Assembly (NCBI RefSeq): GCF_001578885.1
Contig: NZ_KQ969495.1
Location: forward strand, 1 to 64,000
DNA length: 64,000 nt
DNA from: Streptococcus sp. DD12
GTDB taxonomy: Bacteria; Bacillota; Bacilli; Lactobacillales; Streptococcaceae
Direction of reading: 5' to 3'
Positions 30,854 to 41,121 of this stretch are shown here, piece after piece. The notes below the pieces were generated by a model, which had not been told where the DNA came from, searched no databases, and saw nothing but the letters and a program-made list of their open reading frames with translations. Every line of letters begins with the position of its first letter. The stretch's first letter is position 1. A program made the position numbers and the translations under genes.

Positions 30854-32665
30854 ATGTCAGAAAACCGTAAGGGGTTACGAACGGAAGACACCTGGGATTT
30901 AAGTAGCATTTTCCCAACTGATGAAGCATGGGAGAAAGCCTATACTGCTTTGGAGGGGGCAATTGCCAAAGCAGCCCCTTTTAAGGGACACCTGCTCGAT
31001 TCAGCGCAGTCCCTCTTAGAGATTACAGAAAGCTACATGGCCTTGAATCGCCAACTATCAAATGTTTATGTCTATGCTCACATGAAAAATGATCAGGACA
31101 CAACAGTGGCGACCTATCAGAGTATGGCCAATAGAGCTTGGGGCTTGTATAGTAAGTTGGGAGAAGTTTTTTCCTTTTACCAACCTGAATTTTTGGCCAT
31201 TGATGAGGCTACCCTCAAGGCCTACACAGAGCAGGAGCCTGCTTTAGCGCTGTATGCGCAATATTTCGATGACATGCTAAGAACCAAAGCGCATGTCTTG
31301 AGTCAAGCAGAAGAGGCTCTGCTAGCCGGTGCAGGGGAATTGTTTGCTACGGGAGCCGACACTTTTGAAATTTTAGATAATGCCGATATTGCTTTCCCTG
31401 AAATCACAGATGCCAAGGGAGAGACTGTTCAAATCACGCATGGCAACTATATGACCTTTTTAGAGTCTTCAGATCGCCGTGTTCGAAAAGATGCTTATGA
31501 AGCGCTATACAGCATTTATGAACAGTTCCAACACACTTACGCGAAAACCCTGCAAGCGACCGTCAAGTCACATAATTTCACAGCTAAGGTTCGTCACTAC
31601 GCATCGGCCCGCCAGGCTGCCCTAGATGCCAATGCTATCCCTGAAGCTGTTTATGACACCATGTTGTCAGCCGTACGTAAGCACTTGCCCTTGTTGCACC
31701 GTTATGTGCAAATCAAGGCGAAAATCCTTGGTTTAGAGGATATCAAGATGTTTGATGTCAACACCCCTCTATCCCATTTTGATTTGGCTTTGCCTTATGA
31801 AGAGGCCAAGGCTAAGGCGGCTGAAGTCTTGACGGTATTTGGTGAGGACTACAGCCAAAAGGTTAATCGCGCCTTCAATGAGCGTTGGATTGACGTTTAC
31901 CCGAATAAAGGGAAACGGTCAGGGGCCTATTCTGGTGGAGCCTACGATACCAATGCCTTTATGTTGTTGAACTGGCAAAATAATTTAGATGCACTATTTA
32001 CCCTCATTCATGAAACGGGCCACAGCATTCATTCGACCTATACACGGGAAAGTCAACCCTATGTTTATGGCGATTATAGTCTCTTCTTAGCGGAAATTGC
32101 CTCTACGACTAATGAAAATATTCTGACTGAAACCTTGCTAAAGGAAGCCAAAAACGACCAAGAACGCTTTGCGATTTTGAATAACTACTTGGATGGCTTT
32201 CGTGGGACGGTCTTTCGTCAGGCCCAATTCGCTGAATTTGAGTTGCGTATCCATGAAGCCGATGCTGCTGGTCAAGTCTTGACCAGTGACTACCTCAATG
32301 GGCTTTATGCAGAAATCAATGAAGCCTACTATGGTCTTTCAAAAGAAGACAACCCACAAATCCAGTACGAATGGGCGCGCATTCCGCATTTCTACTATGA
32401 TTATTATGTCTATCAATACGCGACTGGCTTTTGTGCGGCCTCTTATCTAGCCGAACGCATTGTCCATGGAACGCAAGCCGAAAAAGAAGCCTATCTTGAT
32501 TTCCTCAAAGCGGGTAGTTCGGATTATTCGCTAAATATTATTAAGGCTGCTGGTGTTGATATGACCCAGGAAACCTATTTGGATCAAGCTTTTGCTCTGT
32601 TTGAAGAGCGCTTAACCGCTCTAGAAGAACTGGTGGACAAAGGTGTCTTAGAAACAAGTATTTAA
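30854..32665 (+). CDS. pepF: Oligoendopeptidase F (M3 metallopeptidase)
   Basis: 603 residues. The zinc motif HExxH is in '[11 protein letters not shown]' (about 388-398), with the third ligand in '[11 protein letters not shown]' about 25 residues on. M3B family cytosolic peptidase cleaving short peptides. It could in principle degrade imported pheromone peptides, but that is inference. The start has GAGG spaced for ATG 30854. It is probably co-transcribed with coiA and so partly under competence control. Confidence 0.95.
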   Translation: MSENRKGLRTEDTWDLSSIFPTDEAWEKAYTALEGAIAKAAPFKGHLLDSAQSLLEITESYMALNRQLSNVYVYAHMKNDQDTTVATYQSMANRAWGLYSKLGEVFSFYQPEFLAIDEATLKAYTEQEPALALYAQYFDDMLRTKAHVLSQAEEALLAGAGELFATGADTFEILDNADIAFPEITDAKGETVQITHGNYMTFLESSDRRVRKDAYEALYSIYEQFQHTYAKTLQATVKSHNFTAKVRHYASARQAALDANAIPEAVYDTMLSAVRKHLPLLHRYVQIKAKILGLEDIKMFDVNTPLSHFDLALPYEEAKAKAAEVLTVFGEDYSQKVNRAFNERWIDVYPNKGKRSGAYSGGAYDTNAFMLLNWQNNLDALFTLIHETGHSIHSTYTRESQPYVYGDYSLFLAEIASTTNENILTETLLKEAKNDQERFAILNNYLDGFRGTVFRQAQFAEFELRIHEADAAGQVLTSDYLNGLYAEINEAYYGLSKEDNPQIQYEWARIPHFYYDYYVYQYATGFCAASYLAERIVHGTQAEKEAYLDFLKAGSSDYSLNIIKAAGVDMTQETYLDQAFALFEERLTALEELVDKGVLETSI

Positions 32666-32679
32666 AAAGGAGAAAGACA

Positions 32680-33021
32680 ATGACATACCAAGAAGCCGTT
32701 AGTGTATTTACCCCAGTCAGTGCCAAAGAAGCCGCTCAAGGGATTAAGGAAGAAGAAGGTTACGTTTTATTTATCGGACGTTCGACCTGTCCTTACTGTC
32801 AACGCTTTGCCCCTAAATTGTCACAAGTAGCGCGTGAAGGTGGCGTGACGGTCCATTATTTAGCCAGTGATGATGCCGCTGACCAAGCAGGTATTTCAGA
32901 ACTGCGTCAAAAATACAATGTGACAACAGTCCCTGGTCTTTTAGTTGGAGACAAGGGCGTCGCTCGTGTGGTCTGCGATTCGAGTTTAGCGCCAGATGAG
33001 ATTTCTCTCTTTATTGGCTAA
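32680..33021 (+). CDS. Thioredoxin-like protein with CPYC motif
   Basis: 113 residues. The thioredoxin fold has redox centre 'STCPYCQRFAPKL' (CPYC, about residues 38-41) and a cis-Pro segment 'VTTVPGLLVGDKG'. No signal peptide, so cytosolic. It resembles the bacteriocin-transport accessory or PedC-like group of thioredoxin-family proteins in lactic acid bacteria. AAAAAGGAGAAAG precedes the ATG. It lies 14 nt after pepF. Its partner is unknown. Confidence 0.8.
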   Translation: MTYQEAVSVFTPVSAKEAAQGIKEEEGYVLFIGRSTCPYCQRFAPKLSQVAREGGVTVHYLASDDAADQAGISELRQKYNVTTVPGLLVGDKGVARVVCDSSLAPDEISLFIG

Positions 33022-33087
33022 TTTGCCTTGCTTGTCCTTGGCTTTTATGATAAGGTAATAAGCACAGGAAAATGTGAGGAGAACTAC

Positions 33088-33486
33088 ATGAACAGCTATA
33101 CATTACTTATTGTCTTGGTCTTTATGGTGGCTTACTTTTATTGGAGCACGCGCCAACAACGTAAACGCATGAAAGAACAAGAAGAAAACCGCAAAAAGGC
33201 TTTGGTGAAGGGGGCTGAAATCGTGACCATCGGTGGTCTTTACGGTGTCATTGATGAAGTCGACTTTGAAAAAGACATTATGGTTTTGGACGTTGAAGGG
33301 GTTTATTTAACCTTTGAATTGCGAGCTTTTGCGCGTTTGGTAACGCCTGCAGTGACCAATGATGTCACAACGGATGACGTGGTACCTGTTGATGGCGAGG
33401 TGGCTCAAGTGAATGCTTCGGCTACAACAGAGGATGCTGCAAAGGCAGAGGAAGTTGTTGTTGCTTCCAAAGACCATCAAGACTAA
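33088..33486 (+). CDS. yajC: Preprotein translocase subunit YajC
   Basis: 132 residues from ATG 33088 (GAGGAG upstream). The longer frame from 33028 adds a non-conserved tail. A single N-terminal membrane segment (about 3-20), 'YFYWSTRQQRKRMKEQEENRKKALVKGAEIVTIGGLYGVI' and a beta-rich 'DVEGVYLTFELRAFARLV' are YajC signatures. Accessory membrane protein of the Sec system. An acidic, Ala/Val-rich tail completes it. Confidence 0.9.
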   Translation: MNSYTLLIVLVFMVAYFYWSTRQQRKRMKEQEENRKKALVKGAEIVTIGGLYGVIDEVDFEKDIMVLDVEGVYLTFELRAFARLVTPAVTNDVTTDDVVPVDGEVAQVNASATTEDAAKAEEVVVASKDHQD

Positions 33487-33567
33487 ATAAAACAATATGA
33501 GGACAAAAGTGTTATCGAATAGGGCCAGAAAGGTTTGTTTCGATGGCGCTTTTTCTTTGATTTTTGT

Positions 33568-33596
33568 TTGAAATCACTCACCAAAAGCAGTAAAAT
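33568..33596 (+). promoter_or_regulatory. Promoter of the diacetyl reductase gene
   Basis: TTGAAA (33568-33573), a 17-nt spacer and TAAAAT (33591-33596), 32 nt before the ATG. Confidence 0.7.
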
Positions 33597-33604
33597 GAGG
33601 GTAA

Positions 33605-34408
<804 letters not shown>

Positions 34409-34440
34409 GGGCTTCTGTACTTACTAAATAAAAACAAAAT

Positions 34441-34472
34441 AAAAGGCACCTCGATAACTCGAGATGCCTTTT
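34441..34472. terminator. Bidirectional terminator between butA and aspartate kinase
   Basis: AAAAGGCACCTCGA and TCGAGATGCCTTTT pair with one mismatch around TAAC, with A and T runs on both sides. It serves the two convergent genes. Confidence 0.9.
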
Positions 34473-34493
34473 GTTGGGCTTTGTGATGATGTG

Positions 34494-35873
34494 TTAGTCT
34501 TGGCCAAAAAAGGCATTGTAGAGGGCTTTGAGAGAAGCCCGAACTTGGTCGGCTTTGACAAAGAACATGATAGAGAGTTCGCTAGACCCTTGTGAGAGCA
34601 TCTCGATATTGATGCCATTTTCAGAGAGGGCCTTCGTAGCGGTCGCTGTCACGCCAACATGGTTATTCATATTTTCGCCGACTAAGGTGATAATAGAGAG
34701 ATCGTGCTCGATATCGACCTCATCAACCTCGAGTTTGCGAACCAGTTGAGAAATGATTTCTTGTTCTTTGATTGGCGTTAACTCACGTTCACGGAGAATG
34801 ATTGACATGTCATCAATGCCTGTTGGCATATGTTCAAAGCGAATGTTGAGGTCTTCTAGAATTTGTAGGACCTTGCGCCCAAATCCAACTTCTCGGTTCA
34901 TTAGGTATTTGGACATATTGATGCTGACAAATTTATCATCCGCGGCAATCCCGACAACTGGTAGGGCATCCCCATGGTGCTCTAGAGTGATAGTTGTCCC
35001 TGGATGGCTAGGGTTGTTGGTGTTTTTGATGACCAAGGGAATCCGTCCGCGATAGGCAGGGATAAGGGCCTCATCATGTAGGACAGAAAAGCCTGAATAG
35101 GCCAACTCCCGCATTTCACGATAGGTGAGTTCCTTGATGGGACGAGGGTTGTGAATGACACCTGGGTGGGCTGAAAAAATCCCGTCAACATCGGTAAAGT
35201 TTTCATAGAGGTCAGCCTTGACCCCTGCAGCGACGATAGAACCTGTGATGTCAGAGCCCCCTCTAGAAAAGGTACAGATGTCACCATCGACAGTCACCCC
35301 AAAGAATCCAGGAATAATCAGCACATCTTCAGTGTCTTGGAGGGCTTCGAGTCGGTCATAGGATGAAGGCAAGAGCCGCGCATTGCCAGGCTCACTGCTG
35401 ACGATGATACCAGCTTCCTTGGGGTGGACGTAGCGAGCAGAAATCCCGCATTTTCTAAAGAAGGCTGCTACGAGCTTAGCGTTATTATCTTCACCAGCTG
35501 CTAAAAAGGTGTCATACAAGAAGCGGTTGCCTTCGATAGGGAGGGTTGCCAACTGCATGATACTAGCTGAGATGCGATCTAACACAGCATGGTCTAAGCC
35601 CAATTCATCCACCATAGATTTGTAACGGTTGATAATCCAATCTTGGTCACTGTCGACAGATTGGCCATTGGTATAGTCGCGGTAGTATCGAATCAGGGCA
35701 TCAGTGACCTTTGTGTCTTTGTCGTTACGCTTGCCGGGTGCTGAAACAACCACGAATCGTCTGGCATCATCTGCACGAACAATATCGAGGACCTTCTCCA
35801 ATTGCGTCGCTGAGGCTAACGAACTCCCACCGAATTTGACTACTTTTCTTGCATTTTCTACGCTACGTTTCAT
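34494..35873 (-). CDS. Aspartate kinase
   Basis: 459 residues. It phosphorylates aspartate for lysine, threonine and methionine synthesis. 'VVKFGGSSLA' near the N-terminus is the nucleotide/aspartate motif, with 'VSAPGKR', 'FSRGGSDITGSIVAAGV' (about 207-223) and 'FTDVDGIFSA' in the kinase domain. Two ACT-type segments fill the C-terminal 150 residues and suggest end-product control. Monofunctional, since no homoserine dehydrogenase domain is fused. On the minus strand an extended -10 TGCTATAAT lies about 30 nt upstream. Confidence 0.93.
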   Translation of the reverse strand: MKRSVENARKVVKFGGSSLASATQLEKVLDIVRADDARRFVVVSAPGKRNDKDTKVTDALIRYYRDYTNGQSVDSDQDWIINRYKSMVDELGLDHAVLDRISASIMQLATLPIEGNRFLYDTFLAAGEDNNAKLVAAFFRKCGISARYVHPKEAGIIVSSEPGNARLLPSSYDRLEALQDTEDVLIIPGFFGVTVDGDICTFSRGGSDITGSIVAAGVKADLYENFTDVDGIFSAHPGVIHNPRPIKELTYREMRELAYSGFSVLHDEALIPAYRGRIPLVIKNTNNPSHPGTTITLEHHGDALPVVGIAADDKFVSINMSKYLMNREVGFGRKVLQILEDLNIRFEHMPTGIDDMSIILRERELTPIKEQEIISQLVRKLEVDEVDIEHDLSIITLVGENMNNHVGVTATATKALSENGINIEMLSQGSSELSIMFFVKADQVRASLKALYNAFFGQD

Positions 35874-36016
35874 GCCTAACTCCTAGTTATATAGTGCTTC
35901 CCATTATAGCAATTTTCTGACAATTTCACCAGCCTTTTTCAAAAATTCTCTTTTTCCTTTCCCATCTGGCCAGAATAAGGTAAAATGGGGGAGAAATCAC
36001 ATAAAGGAGTCGAGTT

Positions 36017-36868
36017 ATGATTTTAATTACGGGTGCCAAGGGGCAACTAGGAACAGAATTACGTTACCTATTGGATGAGCGCAATGAAGACTATGTTGCG
36101 GTGGATGTCGCAGAGATGGACATTACAGATGCCGAAAAGGTAGAGCAAGTCTTTGCTGAAGTCAAGCCAACTTTGGTTTACCATTGTGCGGCCTACACAG
36201 CTGTTGATGCTGCCGAAGACGAAGGCAAGGAACTAGACTTTGCCATTAACGTCACAGGGACAGAAAACATTGCAAAGGCAGCGGCTAAGTACGATGCGAC
36301 CTTGGTTTATATCTCTACTGACTACGTCTTTGATGGGGAAAAACCTGTCGGCCAAGAATGGGAAGTTGACGATCAACCAGACCCTCAAACAGAATACGGA
36401 CGGACCAAACGCATGGGGGAAGAATTGGTGGAAAAATATGCCAAGAACTTCTATATCATCCGTACGGCTTGGGTTTTTGGAAATTATGGGAAGAATTTCG
36501 TCTTTACCATGCAAAATCTTGCCAAAACGCATAAAACCCTGACAGTGGTTGATGACCAGCATGGCCGTCCAACCTGGACACGGACTCTTGCTGAGTTCAT
36601 GACTTATTTGGCAGAAAATCAAAAAGACTTTGGTTATTACCACCTGTCTAATGATGCAAGTGAAGACACGACTTGGTACGATTTTGCTGTGGAAATCCTT
36701 AAGGATACCGATGTTGAGGTCAAACCAGTGGACTCTAGTCAATTTCCAGCTAAGGCCAAACGCCCGCTAAACTCTACCATGAGTTTGAAAAAAGCTAAGG
36801 CAACAGGTTTTGTCATCCCAACTTGGCAAGAAGCCCTTAAAGAATTTTACAAACAAGACGTGAAATAA
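36017..36868 (+). CDS. rmlD: dTDP-4-dehydrorhamnose reductase
   Basis: 283 residues. NAD(P)-binding 'ITGAKGQLGTEL' at the N-terminus, 'YISTDYVFDGEKP' (about 96-108), catalytic 'YGRTKRMGE' with Tyr-x3-Lys (about 127-135) and 'RTAWVFGNYGKNFV' are RmlD motifs. It completes dTDP-L-rhamnose, the donor for the rhamnan made by the downstream rgp genes. AAAGGAG precedes the ATG. Its own terminator separates it from rgpA. Confidence 0.97.
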   Translation: MILITGAKGQLGTELRYLLDERNEDYVAVDVAEMDITDAEKVEQVFAEVKPTLVYHCAAYTAVDAAEDEGKELDFAINVTGTENIAKAAAKYDATLVYISTDYVFDGEKPVGQEWEVDDQPDPQTEYGRTKRMGEELVEKYAKNFYIIRTAWVFGNYGKNFVFTMQNLAKTHKTLTVVDDQHGRPTWTRTLAEFMTYLAENQKDFGYYHLSNDASEDTTWYDFAVEILKDTDVEVKPVDSSQFPAKAKRPLNSTMSLKKAKATGFVIPTWQEALKEFYKQDVK

Positions 36869-36873
36869 GTAAG

Positions 36874-36901
36874 AAAGAACCTGGCTGTGCCGGGTTCTTT
36901 T
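36874..36901 (+). terminator. Terminator after rmlD
   Basis: AAAGAACCTGG and CCGGGTTCTTTT pair around a 5-nt loop (one mismatch), ending in four T. Confidence 0.8.
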
Positions 36902-36917
36902 ACATGACAGAAGCTTT

Positions 36918-36946
36918 TTGCCATTTATTTGTAATGGTGGTATAAT
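36918..36946 (+). promoter_or_regulatory. Promoter of the rgp polysaccharide operon
   Basis: TTGCCA (36918-36923), a 17-nt spacer and TATAAT (36941-36946) with the extended TGG before it. A strong match to the housekeeping consensus. It gives a leader of about 30 nt to the GTG of rgpA. Confidence 0.8.
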
Positions 36947-36982
36947 AGGATGGATATTATGCCAAGAAAGGGAGGTGTTGGT

Positions 36983-38143
36983 GTGCGTCATGTATTTATT
37001 ATTGGCAGTCGTGGCTTGCCAGCCCAGTACGGTGGCTTTGAAACATTTGTAGAAGCCTTGGTGTCTCATCAAAAAAACACCAACATCCGTTACCACGTGG
37101 CCTGTTTGAGCCGTGACAAGGGGGCCCAAGCCTTTGACTATAAGGGAGCGCGTTGTTTCCCTGTTTATGTCCCCAAATTAGGCCCTGCCAGCGTCATCGC
37201 CTATGATATGCTGGCCTTGAAACAGGCCTTTGCCTATGTACAGGCTGAAGGGATTGAGGCGCCGATTTTTTACATCTTAGGCAATACCATTGGTGGGTTT
37301 ATTGGTCCATTTGCCAAAAAAATCCGTAAGCTAGGTGGTCAACTCTGGGTTAATCCTGACGGTCTGGAATGGCGACGGACCAAGTGGTCCAAGCCTGTAC
37401 GGGCATACCTTAAATATGCTGAAAAAGGCATGGCCAAAAGCTGTGACCTAGTTATCTCCGATAATAAGGGAATTGAGCGGTATATCCAAGAACAATACCC
37501 AGCTAGCAAGACCTGTTTTATTGCTTATGGTACAGAAGCTAACTTCCCACAGTTGAGTGAGGACGATGAGCGCGTGCGAGACTTTTATCAAAAGGCACAG
37601 ACCAAGGAAAAAGACTACTATCTCATGGTCAGTCGTTTCGTACCGGAAAACAATTATGAAACTATTATCCGTGAATTCATGGCCTCTCGTAGCCAACGGG
37701 CTTTGGTCATCATCTGTAACCAGGCTGAGCCAGGCCAAGCCTTTTACGAACTCTTGCGTGAACGAACAGGCTTTGATAGAGACCCGCGCGTGCGTTTTGT
37801 GGGAACCGTTTATGACCGTGAGCTATTGACCTACATTCGTCAGCAGGCCTTTGCCTACTTGCATGGACATGAGGTCGGAGGGACAAATCCTGGCTTGTTA
37901 GAAGCCTTGGCTAGCACAGACCTCAATCTGATCTTAAAAGTGTCCTTTAATCAGGAAGTGGCTCTAGACACCGCACGATACTGGACCAAGACGGCGGGTG
38001 ACTTGAGCAGACTCATCGATCAGGTTGACAAGGAGACTGATTTTAAAGAGCTTGGCCAATCGGCTAAGGCACACATGCAGGACCAGTATAGCTGGGATAA
38101 AATTGTTCAGGACTATGAGGAGTTGATTGCCCATGAAGGTTAA
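36983..38143 (+). CDS. rgpA: Rhamnan synthesis glycosyltransferase RgpA
   Basis: 386 residues from GTG 36983, preceded by AAAGGGAGG at 7 nt. The ATG at 36950 would lie at the transcription start. N-terminal 'HVFIIGSRGLPAQYGGFETFVEAL' is the DUF1972 opening of RgpA, followed by a GT4-type C-terminal half with 'MVSRFVPENNYETIIREF' and 'HGHEVGGTNPGLLEAL'. It adds the first or early rhamnose to the lipid-linked GlcNAc acceptor. First gene of the rgp operon, with an 11-nt overlap with rgpB. Confidence 0.93.
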   Translation: MRHVFIIGSRGLPAQYGGFETFVEALVSHQKNTNIRYHVACLSRDKGAQAFDYKGARCFPVYVPKLGPASVIAYDMLALKQAFAYVQAEGIEAPIFYILGNTIGGFIGPFAKKIRKLGGQLWVNPDGLEWRRTKWSKPVRAYLKYAEKGMAKSCDLVISDNKGIERYIQEQYPASKTCFIAYGTEANFPQLSEDDERVRDFYQKAQTKEKDYYLMVSRFVPENNYETIIREFMASRSQRALVIICNQAEPGQAFYELLRERTGFDRDPRVRFVGTVYDRELLTYIRQQAFAYLHGHEVGGTNPGLLEALASTDLNLILKVSFNQEVALDTARYWTKTAGDLSRLIDQVDKETDFKELGQSAKAHMQDQYSWDKIVQDYEELIAHEG

Positions 38144-39062
38144 CATACTTTTGGCCGCCTACAATGGGGAGCGCTTCATCGAGGAGCAGATTGCATCTAT
38201 CCAAGCCCAGACGTTTAGTGACTGGACCCTTTTAGTGCGAGATGACGGTTCTAGCGACCAGACACGGGCACTGGTCCAACAGCTGGCCAAAAAAGATTCG
38301 CGCATTCGCCTGATCGATGACGATAGCCAGGAGAATCTTGGAGTTATCAAGAGTTTCCACCGTCTCATGACATATGAAGAGGCAGATTATTATTTCTTTA
38401 GCGACCAAGACGATATCTGGGTGCCAGAGAAAGTAGCTCTCTGTCTAGAAGCAGCGCAAGGTTATGCGCTAGATCACCCCCTCTTGGTTTACACAGACCT
38501 CAAGGTAGTTAATCAGGACTTGGAGGTGCTCTCTGAGAGCATGATTCGTAGCCAATCTGGCCATCCTAACACGCAGCTGATTCAAGAGTTGACAGAGAAC
38601 ACCGTCACTGGTGGTACCATGATGATCAGCAATAGCTTGGCCCGATACTGGAAGCAAACCGAAGGTATTCTCATGCATGACTGGTACCTGGCCCTCCTGG
38701 CCAGTAGCCTAGGGCATCTGATTTATTTGGATCAGCCGACTGAACTCTATCGCCAGCACGATGCCAATGTCCTAGGGGCAAGGACCCTGACCAAACGGAT
38801 ACAGCATTGGATTCGGCCTCATCGCCTTGTCCAAAAGTATTGGGCCCTGATCACAAACAGTCAAAAACAGGCAGAGCCTTTGCTGGATTTGCCTTTGCCT
38901 GAAGATAAGTACGAATTGGTGCAAGCTTATCTCACGCTCCTAGACGGGAGCTTACTTGCGCGTTACAAGCGCCTCAAACACTTTGGATTTCGGAAAAATC
39001 GCGCTTTTCACACCCTCGTTTTTTGGACCTTGGTCGTGACAAAGTTTGGATATAGGAGTTAA
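38133..39062 (+). CDS. rgpB: Rhamnosyltransferase RgpB (GT2)
   Basis: 309 residues from ATG 38133, with GAGGAG upstream. GT-A fold: 'NILLAAYNGERFIEEQIASIQ' at the N-terminus, 'VRDDGSSDQTRALV' (about 35-48) and 'YFFSDQDDIWVPEKV' (about 87-101) with the metal-binding DxD-like DQDD. It extends the polyrhamnose chain from dTDP-rhamnose together with RgpA and RgpF. It overlaps the rgpA end. Confidence 0.94.
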   Translation: MKVNILLAAYNGERFIEEQIASIQAQTFSDWTLLVRDDGSSDQTRALVQQLAKKDSRIRLIDDDSQENLGVIKSFHRLMTYEEADYYFFSDQDDIWVPEKVALCLEAAQGYALDHPLLVYTDLKVVNQDLEVLSESMIRSQSGHPNTQLIQELTENTVTGGTMMISNSLARYWKQTEGILMHDWYLALLASSLGHLIYLDQPTELYRQHDANVLGARTLTKRIQHWIRPHRLVQKYWALITNSQKQAEPLLDLPLPEDKYELVQAYLTLLDGSLLARYKRLKHFGFRKNRAFHTLVFWTLVVTKFGYRS

Positions 39063-39064
39063 AT

Positions 39065-39868
39065 ATGAAATTCTTTAGCCGAGAGAATCAAATTCTTCTG
39101 CGAGAGTTGGTCAAAACTGACTTTAAATTGCGTTATCAAGGGTCGGCCATTGGCTACCTTTGGTCAATTCTCAAGCCTATCATGCTCTTTGCTATTATGT
39201 ATGTGGTCTTCATTCGTTTTTTACGTTTTGGAGCCGATATGCCTCACTTTGCGGTTGCCCTACTTTTGGGGATGGTAGCATGGACCTTCTTTAGCGAAGC
39301 GACAAACATGGGAATGATGGCCATTGTTAATCGCGGAGACCTCTTGCGAAAACTAAATTTTTCAAAACAGACAGTCGTCTTTTCAGCGGTGATTGGTGCT
39401 TTGATTAACTTTAGCATCAATGTGTTGGTTGTTCTAGTCTTTGCCCTTTTTAACGGCGTTCAGCTGACTTGGCAGGCCTTGTGGATGTTCCCTCTGACCC
39501 TAGAACTGGCTCTCTTGTCTTACGGAATTGCGCTCTTGTTGTCAGCCTTCTTTGTCCGTTACCGTGACATTGCTCCCATTTGGGAGGTTGTCATGCAGGC
39601 AGGTATGTATGCCACGCCTATCATCTACCCGCTGACTTTGATTTCCAACTCCTCTATGTTGGCGGCCAAAGCAGTGATGATGAACCCATTGGCGCAAATC
39701 ATACAGGATATGCGTTATGTCCTCATCGACCACAACAACATTCCTGTTTGGCAAATCGTTCACAACCCCTTGTTGGTTGCCTTCCCTTACGTGATACCAG
39801 TTGTCGTCTTTGCAATCGGTTACTGGTATTTCAACCGTAACGCCAAGTATTTTGCGGAGATTCTCTAA
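39065..39868 (+). CDS. rgpC: Polysaccharide ABC transporter permease RgpC
   Basis: 267 residues with six membrane segments. ABC-2 type: 'LVKTDFKLRYQGSAIGYLWSILKPIMLF' (about 13-40) is the typical opening, and 'RYRDIAPIWEVVMQAGMYATPIIYPL' (about 163-188) the conserved loop. With RgpD it flips the lipid-linked rhamnan across the membrane. Its stop overlaps the rgpD ATG (TAATG). Confidence 0.95.
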   Translation: MKFFSRENQILLRELVKTDFKLRYQGSAIGYLWSILKPIMLFAIMYVVFIRFLRFGADMPHFAVALLLGMVAWTFFSEATNMGMMAIVNRGDLLRKLNFSKQTVVFSAVIGALINFSINVLVVLVFALFNGVQLTWQALWMFPLTLELALLSYGIALLLSAFFVRYRDIAPIWEVVMQAGMYATPIIYPLTLISNSSMLAAKAVMMNPLAQIIQDMRYVLIDHNNIPVWQIVHNPLLVAFPYVIPVVVFAIGYWYFNRNAKYFAEIL

Positions 39869-41109
39869 TGACAGACAATATTGCAGTAAAGGTTTCACAT
39901 GTCAGTAAGTCTTTTCGTTTGCCGACGGAAGCCTCTCAAAGTTTGCGGACGACCTTGGTTAACCGTTTTCGAGGCATCAAGGGTTATACAGAACAGCATG
40001 TGCTTCGGGACATCGATTTTGACGTCGAAAAAGGTGACTTTTTTGGGATTGTGGGACGTAACGGTTCAGGCAAGTCAACCCTTCTAAAAATTATTTCTCA
40101 GATTTATGTTCCTGAAAAGGGACAGGTTACCATTGATGGCAAACTGGTTTCCTTTATCGAGTTGGGCGTTGGTTTCAACCCAGAGTTGACCGGTCGTGAA
40201 AACGTTTATCTTAACGGCGCTATGCTTGGCTTTTCGAGTGAAGAAGTCGACGCCATGTATGATGACATTGTCCACTTTGCGGAGCTGGAAGATTTCATGA
40301 ATCAAAAGCTCAAAAACTATTCCAGCGGGATGCAAGTCCGTCTGGCCTTTTCCGTTGCTATTAAGGCTGAGGGGGACATCCTCATCCTGGATGAAGTCCT
40401 GGCCGTTGGTGACGAGGCGTTCCAGCGCAAGTGTAATGATTACTTCCAAGAACGGATGAAGTCTGGTAAGACCACCATCTTGGTCACTCACGACATGGGC
40501 GCAGTTAAGAAATATTGTAACAAAGCAGTCCTGATTGAAAATGGCTTGGTCAAGGCTCTGGGAAATCCAGACGATGTGGCTAACCAGTATAGTTTTGATA
40601 ATGCGAGTCAACCAGCAGCTAAGGTAAATGCCGAGGAAACTGCAGAAGAAGAAGCCGAGGTTGCAGACAAGAGTGACGAAAAACTATTGGTGGATAATCT
40701 AACGGTTGAGCTCTTGTCAGATGCGATGATGCATCAAAATGATGAAGTCGTCTTTCGTGTATCTTATGATGTTTTGGAGGACACGCACACGCATGCCGTC
40801 TTTTCGATGACAGATATCGACCGAAACATCTGGATTTATAACGATAATTCCTACGACACGCCTACGTTAACGAAAGGGCATAAAGAGCTGACTTACCGTT
40901 GTAGTCTAGCAGCGATAAACAACCTCAAATTGAAACTGCAAGTGACGGTACTAGGAGCGTCACGGGAAATGTTGGCCTATGCCAGTGAGGTTAACGCGCC
41001 ACTCATTATGGTCAATCGTGATGATATTGACTCGTCTGATTTTTCAGCAGTGGACTCAGCCGCTGGGCTAATCCACCGGAATGGAAGCTGGGAAATCAAG
41101 GAAAATTAG
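39868..41109 (+). CDS. rgpD: Polysaccharide ABC transporter ATP-binding protein RgpD
   Basis: 413 residues. Walker A 'GIVGRNGSGKSTLLKII' (about 58-74), signature 'NYSSGMQVRLAFSVAI' (about 150-165), Walker B 'ILILDEVLAVGDEAF' (about 171-185) and switch His 'VTHDMG'. After about residue 245 comes an acidic linker and a beta-rich C-terminal domain (about 275-400) like the Wzt carbohydrate-binding type, which would select the chain for export. It partners RgpC. Confidence 0.95.
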   Translation: MTDNIAVKVSHVSKSFRLPTEASQSLRTTLVNRFRGIKGYTEQHVLRDIDFDVEKGDFFGIVGRNGSGKSTLLKIISQIYVPEKGQVTIDGKLVSFIELGVGFNPELTGRENVYLNGAMLGFSSEEVDAMYDDIVHFAELEDFMNQKLKNYSSGMQVRLAFSVAIKAEGDILILDEVLAVGDEAFQRKCNDYFQERMKSGKTTILVTHDMGAVKKYCNKAVLIENGLVKALGNPDDVANQYSFDNASQPAAKVNAEETAEEEAEVADKSDEKLLVDNLTVELLSDAMMHQNDEVVFRVSYDVLEDTHTHAVFSMTDIDRNIWIYNDNSYDTPTLTKGHKELTYRCSLAAINNLKLKLQVTVLGASREMLAYASEVNAPLIMVNRDDIDSSDFSAVDSAAGLIHRNGSWEIKEN

Positions 41110-41121
41110 TCGAGGTGACTT

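Noticed and set aside
33514-33521. ATCGAATA, a competence-box-like octamer after yajC
   Set aside because: About 110 nt from the next start, a good housekeeping promoter (33568-33596) intervenes, and the first bases differ from the box found before comEA and coiA.
36233-36742. 169-codon open frame antisense to rmlD
   Set aside because: Shadow of the rmlD codons, Cys/Phe/Ile-rich with no plausible start signal.
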